Source: an uncultured Hungatella sp. (lineage in GTDB: Bacteria; Bacillota; Clostridia; Lachnospirales; Lachnospiraceae). From it: a DNA stretch of 32,643 nucleotides. A program made the translations under genes and the position numbers. Below are positions 16,813-24,462 of the stretch, in pieces. Numbering within the stretch: position 1 is the stretch's first letter; the number at the start of each line of letters is the position of its first letter. The stretch covers positions 1 to 32,643 of the forward strand of contig CATLBO010000032.1 of the NCBI GenBank assembly GCA_949879025.1, in the 5' to 3' direction. Under the pieces are notes generated by a model. That model worked only from the letters and a program-made list of their open reading frames with translations. It made no database searches and was not told the DNA's origin.

Positions 16813-17700
16813 ATGCCCGCCAACACCAACTTCAGCCGTCTTGCCCCTTTTACAGAGGATGCCCTGTCACGGCAGCTTAAAGAATATCAGCTTACCCTTA
16901 CCTCCCTTGGCCATTTCACTGCTCACAAGCTTACATCTGTTACCAACACTTCCCTGCCTTGCCATCGCATCTGTTACATCACCGGAAGTCCTATTAAGTA
17001 CACCATACACGAAACAGGCATGACATTAAAGCAGGGAGATGTACTATATACGCCTCCCAACACCATCTACAGCGCCAGCGGCAAAGATCCCGGCTTGCTG
17101 CCAGAATTTCTTTTTCTCTATTTTAAAGTCCTGCCCCCTCACAAGGAGCAAGCCTTTATCCGTATGATGGAAACCGCCGGAAAAATCCGTGTTTTTCATG
17201 CACTATGCTCTCCTGTGGAATTTTATTTCCGTACGATTATGGAAGAGTATGAAAAAATGCGGCCAGGATATTATCAGAAAATTCACAGTTATCTGATGCT
17301 TATTGTTATGGAACTTTTAAGGCGAAAAGATTTTGTCAAAACCGTCCCGGCAGCACCTGACCCCATTTCCCACGCAGACCTGCTGTTAAATAAAGCTGTC
17401 AGCTACATTACTGCCCGCCTGAATACCCCCCTGCGTATCAGCCAGGTCAGCAGCGCCTGCGGGGTCAGCGAAAGCTATCTGTACCGGATTTTTTCTTCCC
17501 GCCTGGGCATGTCGCCGAAAGCCTATATCGTAAACTGCAAGATGGAGTATGCCAGGACTCTTTTGAAGGAGCAGGATATGACGGTAACCCAGATTTCAAG
17601 GGAACTGGGATTTGCAAACCCCAACCATTTTTCCAATGCCTTTTACAGTATCACAGGGGTAAGACCGTCTCAGTATTCAACCGGTACAGGCAAAAAATAA
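16813..17700 (+). CDS. AraC family transcriptional regulator
   Basis: A 295-aa regulator, the only clear plus-strand gene here. The N-terminal half is a cupin-like sensor (MTLKQGDVLYTPPNTIYSAS around residue 75-95, and FLFLYFKVLPP). The C-terminal double helix-turn-helix reads LRISQVSSACGVSESYLYRI and TVTQISRELGFANPNHFSNA followed by FYSITGVRPSQY, the full AraC signature. A GAAAGGAAGGA site lies just before ATG. It is divergent from the 678-aa flavin reductase with a 195-base shared spacer, so it most likely responds to that enzyme's substrate. A later in-phase start is possible. Its terminator is the bidirectional hairpin at 17704-17736. Confidence 0.92.
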   Translation: MPANTNFSRLAPFTEDALSRQLKEYQLTLTSLGHFTAHKLTSVTNTSLPCHRICYITGSPIKYTIHETGMTLKQGDVLYTPPNTIYSASGKDPGLLPEFLFLYFKVLPPHKEQAFIRMMETAGKIRVFHALCSPVEFYFRTIMEEYEKMRPGYYQKIHSYLMLIVMELLRRKDFVKTVPAAPDPISHADLLLNKAVSYITARLNTPLRISQVSSACGVSESYLYRIFSSRLGMSPKAYIVNCKMEYARTLLKEQDMTVTQISRELGFANPNHFSNAFYSITGVRPSQYSTGTGKK

Positions 17701-17746
17701 AAACAGAGGACACCCTTATTCCTGGAGTGTCCTCTGCCTTTTTATT
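17701..17746. terminator. Bidirectional terminator between AraC and the second reductase
   Basis: CAGAGGACAC (17704-17713) pairs with GTGTCCTCTG (17727-17736). The plus strand continues CCTTTTTATT and the minus strand TTTTTATTTT. It serves the two convergent genes on either side. Confidence 0.9.
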
Positions 17747-17777
17747 ATTTGTGTATCGCAATAGAATTCTCTATCTC

Positions 17778-19676
17778 TTATCTTGTATACTCCGATGCGC
17801 TCTTGCCTGCAATACGTCCGAATACCACAGTATCAGTCAGAGCATTGCCACCCAGACGGTTGCTTCCGTGGATTCCTCCGGTTACCTCGCCTGCTGCAAA
17901 AAGACCTGGAATTACATTGCCTTCTTTGTCAATAACCTGTGTATTTACATTAATCTTCACGCCGCCCATGGTGTGATGAACCGTAGGAACACGCTCTCCT
18001 GCGTAGAACGGCGGGTTGTTAATTCCGTTGTTAACCTTGTCGGTGTCTGTAAACAGCACCCGTCCGAACTCATCCTCCTGTCCTTCCAGGTCGCCGCCCA
18101 GACAGTGGCGGTTATACTCCTCTACAGCCTTCACCAGGTTCTCCGCCGGAACGTTGATCTGCTCTGCCAGCTCTTCAAGAGTATCTGCTTTATAGGCGCG
18201 CCCTGCAGCAACCAAATCGCTCATTTTCTCATTGAAGTTGTTCACCTCATCCCCGGTCGGGTATGTATCGCTGTCCATAACAATATACATAGTAGTATCG
18301 GTCTGAGCAAACAGCCCCAGGGTCATCTCATCCCGACGTCCGCCTTCGTTGACAAACCGATTACCCTCTTTATTTACAAAGATACGGCTCTCCACTGCAT
18401 GTTCAATATTGCCGGAAAGGCTTCCGGTTTTGGGATCGCCCAAAGGAAGCATCTGGATGTTACCCATCTGAATCAAATCCGCACCAATGGCCTCTGCCAT
18501 GAGAATGCCGTCGCCAGTAATGCCAGGTGTGTTAGTAGAGGGGATCGTGTCATCCAGAGTGGGCCATAACTTGGTCTCTGCATTGTACTTCTCACGCATC
18601 TCCACATTCCGTCCGAAACCGCCGGTAGCCAGCACCACGCCGTTGTTGGCCTTTACGGTTACTTTATTGCCGGTTTCTCCGGTGCACTCCACGCCTACTA
18701 CAGCCCCGTCTTCTACAATGAAGCTGTCTGCCTTGGTGTTATATTTCATGGTAATGCCGTCATGGGAATCCATGTATGCCTGATACGTTTTGAAGAAGCC
18801 GGAGCCTTCCGGTTCTACAGGCTTGTGAGCCCTCTCATACATACCGCCTGTTACGGTAAATACGCCTGGCTGGAACTCCATGCCCAGCTCTTTCAGCCAC
18901 TCAACGCCGTCCCATGCATTCTCAACCAAAGTGCGGACCAATTCTGGGTCGCCCTGTTTGTCGCCGCCGTTGAAAGTCTGCTCATAATGGAAATCAACAC
19001 TGTCATTTCTTGCAAGAGCCGTCTCGCTGCCGTCGTCAACTGCATTCAGTGCGCCTCCGGCCAGTGCAGTGTTGCCGCCCATGTTGCTGGTCTTCTCAAT
19101 AACGATAACGCTTTTTCCTTCCTGGCTGGCTGTCACTGCCGCCGCCATGCCTGCGCCGCCTGCACCAATAACAACCACGTCAGCAGTCAGCTCCTCATCC
19201 TCCGCCGCTACGATCTCCGGCTTCACAGCCTTAAGCGCAGCCACATCGCCGCCTGCCTGCTCCACACACTGGGCAACGCCGTCTAAAATAGCGGTGCTGG
19301 TCAGGGTAGCTCCGGCTACTGCGTCAATGCCAAGACCCTGAAGCTCAATAATCTGGTCTGGCATAGACTGGCATACCGGCTCACCTATGCCGGGAGTCTC
19401 CTCGTGTTCCAGTTCAATGGCCGTAATAGCGTCTGCGTCAAAGGTTACGGTAACTGTCATCTCCTTCATGCCGGTTACCGTGGCGCTGTAAGTGCCTGGG
19501 GCGTACATTCCCGCTGCTTCGGTCTGGCTCTCTGTCTCCGCCGCTGTTGTAGTCTCTGCCGCTGTCGTAGTCTCAGGTGCAGAAGTCTCAGCCGGCTGGC
19601 TCTGGCAGGCTGTCATGGAACCAGCCAGAACGGCTGCCATCATAAGTGCAGCCAAATGCTTATAACTTTTTTTCAT
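17778..19676 (-). CDS. Lipoprotein flavin reductase (FMN-bind then FAD_binding_2), paralogue 1
   Basis: A 632-aa extracytoplasmic reductase of the urocanate/fumarate reductase type, which accepts electrons from a membrane flavin chain and reduces an unsaturated substrate. The lipoprotein signal ends SMTAC (C24), followed by a Thr/Glu linker. FMN_bind (about 58-140) has the flavinylation site DAVAGATLTS. The FAD domain begins ADVVVIGAGGAGMAAA (about 165). Predicted catalytic residues are present: R447/R448 in NEGGRRDEM, H567/H568 in HHTMGG and R607 in SNRLGGN. GGGAGAG lies 8 bases before ATG. It closely resembles the next gene (19961-21859) over its whole length and shares its promoter layout and palindrome, so the two look like a tandem duplication under one regulator. 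Confidence 0.9.
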   Translation of the reverse strand: MKKSYKHLAALMMAAVLAGSMTACQSQPAETSAPETTTAAETTTAAETESQTEAAGMYAPGTYSATVTGMKEMTVTVTFDADAITAIELEHEETPGIGEPVCQSMPDQIIELQGLGIDAVAGATLTSTAILDGVAQCVEQAGGDVAALKAVKPEIVAAEDEELTADVVVIGAGGAGMAAAVTASQEGKSVIVIEKTSNMGGNTALAGGALNAVDDGSETALARNDSVDFHYEQTFNGGDKQGDPELVRTLVENAWDGVEWLKELGMEFQPGVFTVTGGMYERAHKPVEPEGSGFFKTYQAYMDSHDGITMKYNTKADSFIVEDGAVVGVECTGETGNKVTVKANNGVVLATGGFGRNVEMREKYNAETKLWPTLDDTIPSTNTPGITGDGILMAEAIGADLIQMGNIQMLPLGDPKTGSLSGNIEHAVESRIFVNKEGNRFVNEGGRRDEMTLGLFAQTDTTMYIVMDSDTYPTGDEVNNFNEKMSDLVAAGRAYKADTLEELAEQINVPAENLVKAVEEYNRHCLGGDLEGQEDEFGRVLFTDTDKVNNGINNPPFYAGERVPTVHHTMGGVKINVNTQVIDKEGNVIPGLFAAGEVTGGIHGSNRLGGNALTDTVVFGRIAGKSASEYTR

Positions 19677-19714
19677 GCTTTCATCTCTCCCTTTTCTTTT
19701 TTTGCATGATTTTA

Positions 19715-19731
19715 GGTTAACACTGTTAACC
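19715..19731. promoter_or_regulatory. Palindromic operator before flavin reductase paralogue 1
   Basis: GGTTAACACTGTTAACC, a perfect 8+1+8 dyad, just downstream of the predicted transcription start (TAAGAT -10 at 19740-19745). An almost identical dyad is at the same place before paralogue 2. A regulator, probably the TetR at 22005-22592, would block transcription from here. Confidence 0.75.
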
Positions 19732-19739
19732 TTGACAAA

Positions 19740-19768
19740 ATCTTATCACTATTTATAGGTTTGTGCAA
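19740..19768 (-). promoter_or_regulatory. Promoter of flavin reductase paralogue 1
   Basis: Minus strand: -35 TTGCAC (19763-19768), 17 bases, -10 TAAGAT (19740-19745). The same arrangement, with similar flanking bases, stands before paralogue 2. Confidence 0.72.
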
Positions 19769-19790
19769 GTACTTTTTTACAAAGGAAGTC

Positions 19791-19897
19791 TCCATGCGCC
19801 CCATTGCCAGTACACCACCATACATAAAAGGCTGGCAGGCCCATTTGACATCCCTGAATTCATTCTGCTATTGGGCGGCGGCATTTTCAAAATAATC
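19791..19897 (+). repeat. Dispersed intergenic repeat, copy B
   Basis: About 107 bases similar to copy A: CATGCGCCCC, ACATAAAAGGCTGGCAGGC, CATTTGACATCCCTGAATT, then a weak hairpin CTGC...GCGG that keeps pairing through a T-G wobble. It lies between the two flavin reductase paralogues. Confidence 0.72.
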
Positions 19898-19907
19898 ATT
19901 TAAACCA

Positions 19908-19947
19908 TAAAAAGGCCTCCACAGGCATGGTACTTGCCTGCGGAGGC
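19908..19947 (-). terminator. Terminator of flavin reductase paralogue 2
   Basis: Stem arms about 19915-19927 and 19935-19947, about 13 pairs with one G-T. On the minus strand it reads GCCTCCGCAGGCA, loop, TGCCTGTGGAGGC then CTTTTTATGG. It starts 13 bases past the stop codon. Confidence 0.85.
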
Positions 19948-19960
19948 TGCTATTTGGTTC

Positions 19961-21859
19961 CTATCTCTCATACCCAGACGCATTTCTTCCGGCAATACGC
20001 CCAAATACAATGGTCTCTGTCAAAGCATTTCCGCCCAGACGGTTAGTGCCATGGATACCTCCTGTAACTTCCCCAGCTGCATACAGCCCGGGAATCACAT
20101 TGCCTTGAGTATCCAAAACCTCTGTATTCTCGTTGATCTCAACGCCGCCCATGGTATGGTGAACCGTAGGAACCCGGCCGGCTGCATAGAACGGCGGGGT
20201 ATTGATGCCGTTATTCTTTTTCTCTGCATCTGTAAACAAGGTACGTCCAAACTCATCCGGCTCCCCTTCCAGATCACCTCCCGGACAATGGCGGTTGTAT
20301 TCCTCTATAGAAGCCAAAAATGCATCCTCAGGAACCCCAAGCATCTCAGCCAGTTCCTCCAACGAATCTGCTTTATAGGCTCTTCCTGCATCCACCAAAT
20401 CATTAATATGCTCCCCGAAGTTGTTCAATTCCGTTCCCTCCGGATAGGTATCGCTGTCCATAATCATGTACATAAAATTATCTGTCTGCTTAAACAGATC
20501 CAGTGTCATATCATCCCGGCGTCCGCCTTCATCCGTAAAACGACTGCCCTCTTTATTAATGAAAATAAAGCTAGTGGCACCATGTCCGATATTGCCTGAC
20601 AGGCTTCCCGTGTTGGGATCTCCCAGAGGAAGCAGCTGGATGTTCTCCATCTGAATCAGATTTGCCCCAGCCTCCTGAGCCATGATGATACCGTCGCCGG
20701 TCACGTTGGAAGTATTGGTGGTGCGGATCTTCTCATCCAGAACCGGCCACTTGTCGCTGCCCTCCAGAGCTTTCATACGCAGCTCTACATTACCTGCAAA
20801 TCCGCCTGTGGCTAAAACCACGCCGCAGTTCGCTTTCACTGTAACCGTATTGCCCGTCTTTCCCTGGCAGACAACGCCTGTCACAGCCTTGTCTTCCACA
20901 ATAAAGGATTTGGCTGTTGTATTGTAAACAACCTCCAGACCTTGATTCTGGTCAATATAATTCTGATATGCAATAAAGAATCCTGTCCCTTCCGGCTCCA
21001 CCGGCTTCTGGCCTCTCTGCCATAATCCTCCAGCTACAGTTGTAGGCGTATCCTGGAACTCCATGCCCAGATCTTTAAGCCAGTCAACCGCTGACCACCC
21101 CTGATCTGTCAAAATATGTACAAGTTCCGGCTTAGCCTGCTGATCCCCTCCATTAAATGTCTGGGTATAATGCTTCTCTACAGAATCATCATACTTTTTC
21201 GCCATATCGCTGCCATCCTGCACTGCGTTAAACGCTCCCCCAGACAAAATGGTATTGCCGCCCATCTGGGTGCTCTTCTCAATAACAATCACGCTCTTTC
21301 CCTGCTGGCTAGCCTCTACTGCTGCTGCCATGCCTGCCCCGCCTGCTCCGATGACTACCACATCTGCCGTCATCTCCGTATCCTCTTCCGCCACGATCTC
21401 CGGCTTAATAGCTTTCAGGGCGTCTACATCTCCTCCTGCCTGCTTCACGCAGTCTGCCACACCTTCTAAGACAGCATTGCTGGACAAGGTTGCTCCTGCT
21501 ACCACATCAATCCCCAGCCCCTGAAGTTCTATGATCTGCTTAGGCATGGAATCGCACACTGGCTCACCGATTCCTGGAGTCTCCTCATGCTCAAGCTCAA
21601 TAGCCGTAATAGCGTCTGCGCTGAATGTTACAGTCACTGTCATCTCTCTCATGCCTGTTGCCACAGCACTGTAAGTACCTGGAGTGTAGGCCCCTGCCGC
21701 CTCTGTCTCCGTTTCGGTCTGCGCCGCTGTGGTGGTTTGGGCTTCTGTAGTAGTCTCAGGTACAGAAGTTTCAGCCGGCTGGCTCTGGCAGGCAGCCATG
21801 GAGCCGATCAGAACAGCTGCAACCATAAGTGCAGCTAAACGCTTATAGCTTCTTTTCAT
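19961..21859 (-). CDS. Lipoprotein flavin reductase (FMN-bind then FAD_binding_2), paralogue 2
   Basis: A 632-aa product from ATG 21859 (MKRSYKRLAALMVAAVL, lipobox SMAAC). AAAGGAGAG precedes this ATG; the longer reading from 21889 runs through the ribosome site. Domain order matches paralogue 1: lipoprotein leader, FMN_bind with DVVAGATLSS (Ser where paralogue 1 has Thr), and FAD domain with ADVVVIGAGGAGMAAA. The reductase motifs NEGGRRDDM-like, HHTMGG and TNRLGGN are all present, fitting a fumarate/urocanate-type reductase. Many changes lie in the middle (for example GSDKWPVLDEKIRTT against TKLWPTLDDTIPST), so the two may differ in substrate. It is preceded by a TetR gene on the same strand and by its own promoter and operator. 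Confidence 0.9.
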   Translation of the reverse strand: MKRSYKRLAALMVAAVLIGSMAACQSQPAETSVPETTTEAQTTTAAQTETETEAAGAYTPGTYSAVATGMREMTVTVTFSADAITAIELEHEETPGIGEPVCDSMPKQIIELQGLGIDVVAGATLSSNAVLEGVADCVKQAGGDVDALKAIKPEIVAEEDTEMTADVVVIGAGGAGMAAAVEASQQGKSVIVIEKSTQMGGNTILSGGAFNAVQDGSDMAKKYDDSVEKHYTQTFNGGDQQAKPELVHILTDQGWSAVDWLKDLGMEFQDTPTTVAGGLWQRGQKPVEPEGTGFFIAYQNYIDQNQGLEVVYNTTAKSFIVEDKAVTGVVCQGKTGNTVTVKANCGVVLATGGFAGNVELRMKALEGSDKWPVLDEKIRTTNTSNVTGDGIIMAQEAGANLIQMENIQLLPLGDPNTGSLSGNIGHGATSFIFINKEGSRFTDEGGRRDDMTLDLFKQTDNFMYMIMDSDTYPEGTELNNFGEHINDLVDAGRAYKADSLEELAEMLGVPEDAFLASIEEYNRHCPGGDLEGEPDEFGRTLFTDAEKKNNGINTPPFYAAGRVPTVHHTMGGVEINENTEVLDTQGNVIPGLYAAGEVTGGIHGTNRLGGNALTETIVFGRIAGRNASGYER

Positions 21860-21896
21860 GCTTTCAACTCTCCTTTTTCTTTTTTGCACAATTTAA

Positions 21897-21913
21897 GGTT
21901 ATCATTGTTAACC
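21897..21913. promoter_or_regulatory. Palindromic operator before flavin reductase paralogue 2
   Basis: GGTTATCATTGTTAACC, matching the dyad at 19715-19731 with two changes. It lies just downstream of the -10 (21922-21927), where a bound repressor would block the start of transcription. Confidence 0.75.
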
Positions 21914-21921
21914 TTGACGAA

Positions 21922-21950
21922 ATATTATCATTTATATGGGCTTTATGCAA
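21922..21950 (-). promoter_or_regulatory. Promoter of flavin reductase paralogue 2
   Basis: Minus strand: -35 TTGCAT (21945-21950), 17-base spacer, -10 TAATAT (21922-21927). Confidence 0.75.
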
Positions 21951-22004
21951 GCACTTTTTCACTACTCCCTATCTCCTTCCCTGTAGGACAACGGCAGAGG
22001 ATTA

Positions 22005-22592
22005 TCAATTTTTCACATTTAATTCCAGATTCCTGTAAATGCGCTCCTGCAGATCCAGAATGTCTCGTTCCGGATCGCTTCCCTTCAGCAAAAGGCCGCT
22101 TACTATAACAAAGGCCGACCCATAAGCCAAAGTCTGAAAATTAAAATAATAGCTTTTATAGATTTCTTCCGAAATATTGTGGGCCTGGCAGTACAAAAAG
22201 AACTGTTCTGTCATATTTCTGAAGCTTTTCCATTTCCGTATGCCTGCCTGCTTCTCGTCAATGGTATTCCAAAACGATTCATTTATCAAAAATGGGTTCT
22301 CACACAGAAAACGGATGAAAGCCTCATTCATCTCAAGATGTCCCCTCTTATAATCCGTCCCTATTCTGGCTTTAATGTCCTCCATGGTCTTGTAAAGCAT
22401 ATTGTCCAAGTACTCTGATATGGCAAGGAACATGCCTCTGCGGCCGTCAAAATGCTTAAACGGCGCAGCACAGGACACACGGCAGGCCTCTGCCACCGCC
22501 CTGGCTGAAAAACCCTCTACACCCTTTTCCCTAAGCTGCCTAATGGCTTCCTCCACCAGTTCTGTCCCTAAGTCTCTTCCTGTATCCACCAT
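22005..22592 (-). CDS. TetR/AcrR family regulator beside the flavin reductases
   Basis: A 195-aa TetR protein. The helix-turn-helix is at about residues 22-48: GFSARAVAEACRVSCAAPFK with the HFDGRRGMFLAI segment behind it. The ligand-binding half has no family name I can assign. It lies directly upstream of paralogue 2 (about 145 bases between its stop and that start) and, given the shared GGTTAACA-type dyads before both paralogues, is the best candidate to repress both. I see no such dyad before its own promoter, so autoregulation is not suggested. GAGGGAG lies 11 bases before ATG 22592, a rather long spacing. Confidence 0.85.
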   Translation of the reverse strand: MVDTGRDLGTELVEEAIRQLREKGVEGFSARAVAEACRVSCAAPFKHFDGRRGMFLAISEYLDNMLYKTMEDIKARIGTDYKRGHLEMNEAFIRFLCENPFLINESFWNTIDEKQAGIRKWKSFRNMTEQFFLYCQAHNISEEIYKSYYFNFQTLAYGSAFVIVSGLLLKGSDPERDILDLQERIYRNLELNVKN

Positions 22593-22655
22593 AGCTAAAC
22601 CCGCTCCCTCTTCATCGTCTTTCTCTTGTCCCGTCTCTGCTGTCTGATTTTATTT

Positions 22656-22684
22656 ATTATATTCTACTGATATGGAATTTACAA
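22656..22684 (-). promoter_or_regulatory. Promoter of the TetR gene
   Basis: Minus strand: -35 TTGTAA (22679-22684), 17 bases, -10 TATAAT (22656-22661), about 65 bases before the TetR start. Confidence 0.65.
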
Positions 22685-22717
22685 TATTTTCATCTCCAAA
22701 CCTTTGTTTTCAGAACA

Positions 22718-22767
22718 CCAAAAAGCCGTACCGGCCTGCAGCGTAAATTGCAGGCCGGTACGGCTTT
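22718..22767 (-). terminator. Terminator of the molybdenum-hydroxylase-like operon
   Basis: Perfect 19-bp stem: AAAGCCGTACCGGCCTGCA (22722-22740) with its complement at 22749-22767, 8-nt loop. On the minus strand it ends GGCTTTTTGG. On the plus strand TCTTAACTTTTTT follows, so it could work both ways. It lies about 100 bases past the last gene of the operon. Confidence 0.88.
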
Positions 22768-22866
22768 CTTAACTTTTTTATGTATCACTGCACCATAAGT
22801 GGTATGTCTACTGTATCTTGTTTGTTGTATTCTGACAATTGTCAAAATTTTCTGTAATAACCATCT

Positions 22867-23340
22867 TTATTCTTCTGTTACCCCGTACATAATCACAAAC
22901 TCCCCTTCTGAGTAGTCTGTAATTCCATTAAGAGGCTCCAGATTTTCTGACACTACTTCTCCGACTGCCCCGCCTGCAATGCGTTCCTGCTGCAGCTGTT
23001 CCTCATCAGATCCTGCAATAGCCCTGCCGCTGTTTGCCTCCAGATTGTCGGAAGGCTCAAACACTGCCAATGTTCCCAGTTCTACCGTATCATTGTTAAC
23101 ACTTATGGGTATGCATGTCTCCTGCTGTGTCTTGCCAGCCTGTGTACTGTCTTTACTTTCTTCTGTTTCCACAGCCTTGTCTGTCTCACCGGCAGCCTGG
23201 GCGCCGGCTTTTGCCGCCGGCTGCGATCCGTCTTTCGCCTTACCGCCCTCAGATCCGCAGGATGCAGATACTGCCATTGCCATCATTATGGCCATAACTG
23301 TTAAGCTCTTTCTAAGCCTCTCTCTCCTTAAACCAGCCAT
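22867..23340 (-). CDS. Secreted or lipid-anchored protein of unknown function
   Basis: I do not recognise this 157-aa protein. It has a positively charged start (MAGLRRERLRK), a hydrophobic segment (about 12-25) and VSASCGS, where C28 could be a lipoprotein cysteine; the lipobox is atypical because the residue three before Cys is Ser rather than Leu/Val/Ile. Residues 30-75 are a low-complexity Ala/Glu/Lys/Gln linker. The C-terminal 80 residues (CIPISVNNDTVELGTLAVFE, GEFVIMYGVTEE) look like a small folded domain. It is the last gene of the five-gene operon, 17 bases after the previous gene, so it may be the outer-face partner of the exported redox proteins. The function is unknown. Confidence 0.7.
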   Translation of the reverse strand: MAGLRRERLRKSLTVMAIMMAMAVSASCGSEGGKAKDGSQPAAKAGAQAAGETDKAVETEESKDSTQAGKTQQETCIPISVNNDTVELGTLAVFEPSDNLEANSGRAIAGSDEEQLQQERIAGGAVGEVVSENLEPLNGITDYSEGEFVIMYGVTEE

Positions 23341-23357
23341 AAGCCCCTCCTTCTGCT

Positions 23358-24446
23358 TTACCTAAATGATATTGTCTGACAAATCTCCCTTAGCTTCCCC
23401 TCATCCATTCCCACAATTGTCCGCTTTGTTAAAATCTGGGGCGCCATAGGAGAATCCTGTAAAAATCCTGCTGGAAACGTTCCTTTTTCATCCCAGGTCA
23501 GGATCTGCACCGGACGGCGGGAGCGTATAGTCCTTATGCGCTTCTCAAATATGGCTGCTGACAGCGGACGTTCCATTTCCTCCGGCAAAAGGAATTCACA
23601 CATCATATCATTGGGAAGAATGTACCGCTTTTCCCGATTGGCCAGTAGAGGAACTTTCTCCACAGACTCCATTCTGTACAGCAGCAGCACCCTGTGGGCA
23701 ATCTGATCCACTGTGTTGCCTCCGGCAGAAAGATCCCGGCATCGTCCGGGTCTTTCCCCGTAGGAATCCAGTTCCTCCGCCACCTCGCTCTTCATGGCAA
23801 ATATAAAGCCGTCCTCTGTGATAAAAATAGCTTCCGGCATTCTCCTCTCCGGAGAAGCTGCCTGAAATCCTGCCACGATTTTCTCAGTTTCCACTGCCTG
23901 CATATCAATCGTGTCCGGAGAATAGACACCGTAAAACTTAACAGGCCTCAGAGCCTCCACAATGCCGTAATACAGCCAGGCCTCATACAGATTGCGCAGC
24001 AAATCTTTGCAAAAGGGAATCACCTGCCTTCTCGCCTGCTCCTCCATATCCTCTTGGGACAACCCCTGCTGCAATCCATCCAGAATAATGCCAAAGGCCG
24101 GCTTTGCCATGGCAAGTTCCGGGTCTTCAACCAGGTTTTCAACAGCGCTTGCCAAGCGAAACTCCTTTAAATTACTTCCTGCAATTATCTGCTGTCTTGT
24201 ATTCCTAAACTTATGTACCAGTTTTTTCCCCACTTCTTCATATTTCCCCAGAACCTGCATTCCAAGGGCTTTTTGAGTTTCCTCTGCCAGACGGTAAAAT
24301 TCTGCCTTGCTTTCTTCCGGCACAAACAGGCTCTGTCTGGTCACTTTAATGGCTTCATACGTTTCTGTAAACTGTTTCAGCCGGAAAAAACATGCCTGCC
24401 AGCCTTGACCAGGATTTTTCAGCATCCATTTCCCCCCTTCCTGCAT
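23358..24446 (-). CDS. Conserved-looking cytoplasmic protein of unknown function in the operon
   Basis: A 362-aa protein with no signal peptide, membrane segment or motif I can name. The N-terminal half is mainly helical (for example SKAEFYRLAEETQKALGMQV, KKLVHKFRNTRQQIIAGSN). Residues about 185-290 contain possible beta strands (EAIFITEDGFIFAMKSEVAE, ILPNDMMCEFLLPEEM). It does not resemble XdhC, MocA or MobA type cofactor proteins by motif. It starts 16 bases after the FAD subunit gene. The ATG at 24446 is given; the internal ATG at 24425 (MLKNPGQGW), with AAGGGGGG 6 bases before it, is an equally good start. Its place between redox subunits and a secreted protein suggests a specific helper, but this is inference. 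Confidence 0.7.
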   Translation of the reverse strand: MQEGGKWMLKNPGQGWQACFFRLKQFTETYEAIKVTRQSLFVPEESKAEFYRLAEETQKALGMQVLGKYEEVGKKLVHKFRNTRQQIIAGSNLKEFRLASAVENLVEDPELAMAKPAFGIILDGLQQGLSQEDMEEQARRQVIPFCKDLLRNLYEAWLYYGIVEALRPVKFYGVYSPDTIDMQAVETEKIVAGFQAASPERRMPEAIFITEDGFIFAMKSEVAEELDSYGERPGRCRDLSAGGNTVDQIAHRVLLLYRMESVEKVPLLANREKRYILPNDMMCEFLLPEEMERPLSAAIFEKRIRTIRSRRPVQILTWDEKGTFPAGFLQDSPMAPQILTKRTIVGMDEGKLREICQTISFR

Positions 24447-24462
24447 TCTTCCCTCATGTTTC

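Noticed and set aside
22833..22844. TGACAATTGTCA palindrome after the lipoprotein stop codon
   Set aside because: Perfect 12-bp palindrome, but it lies downstream of the last gene of the operon, no -10 is placed suitably, and no second copy was seen.
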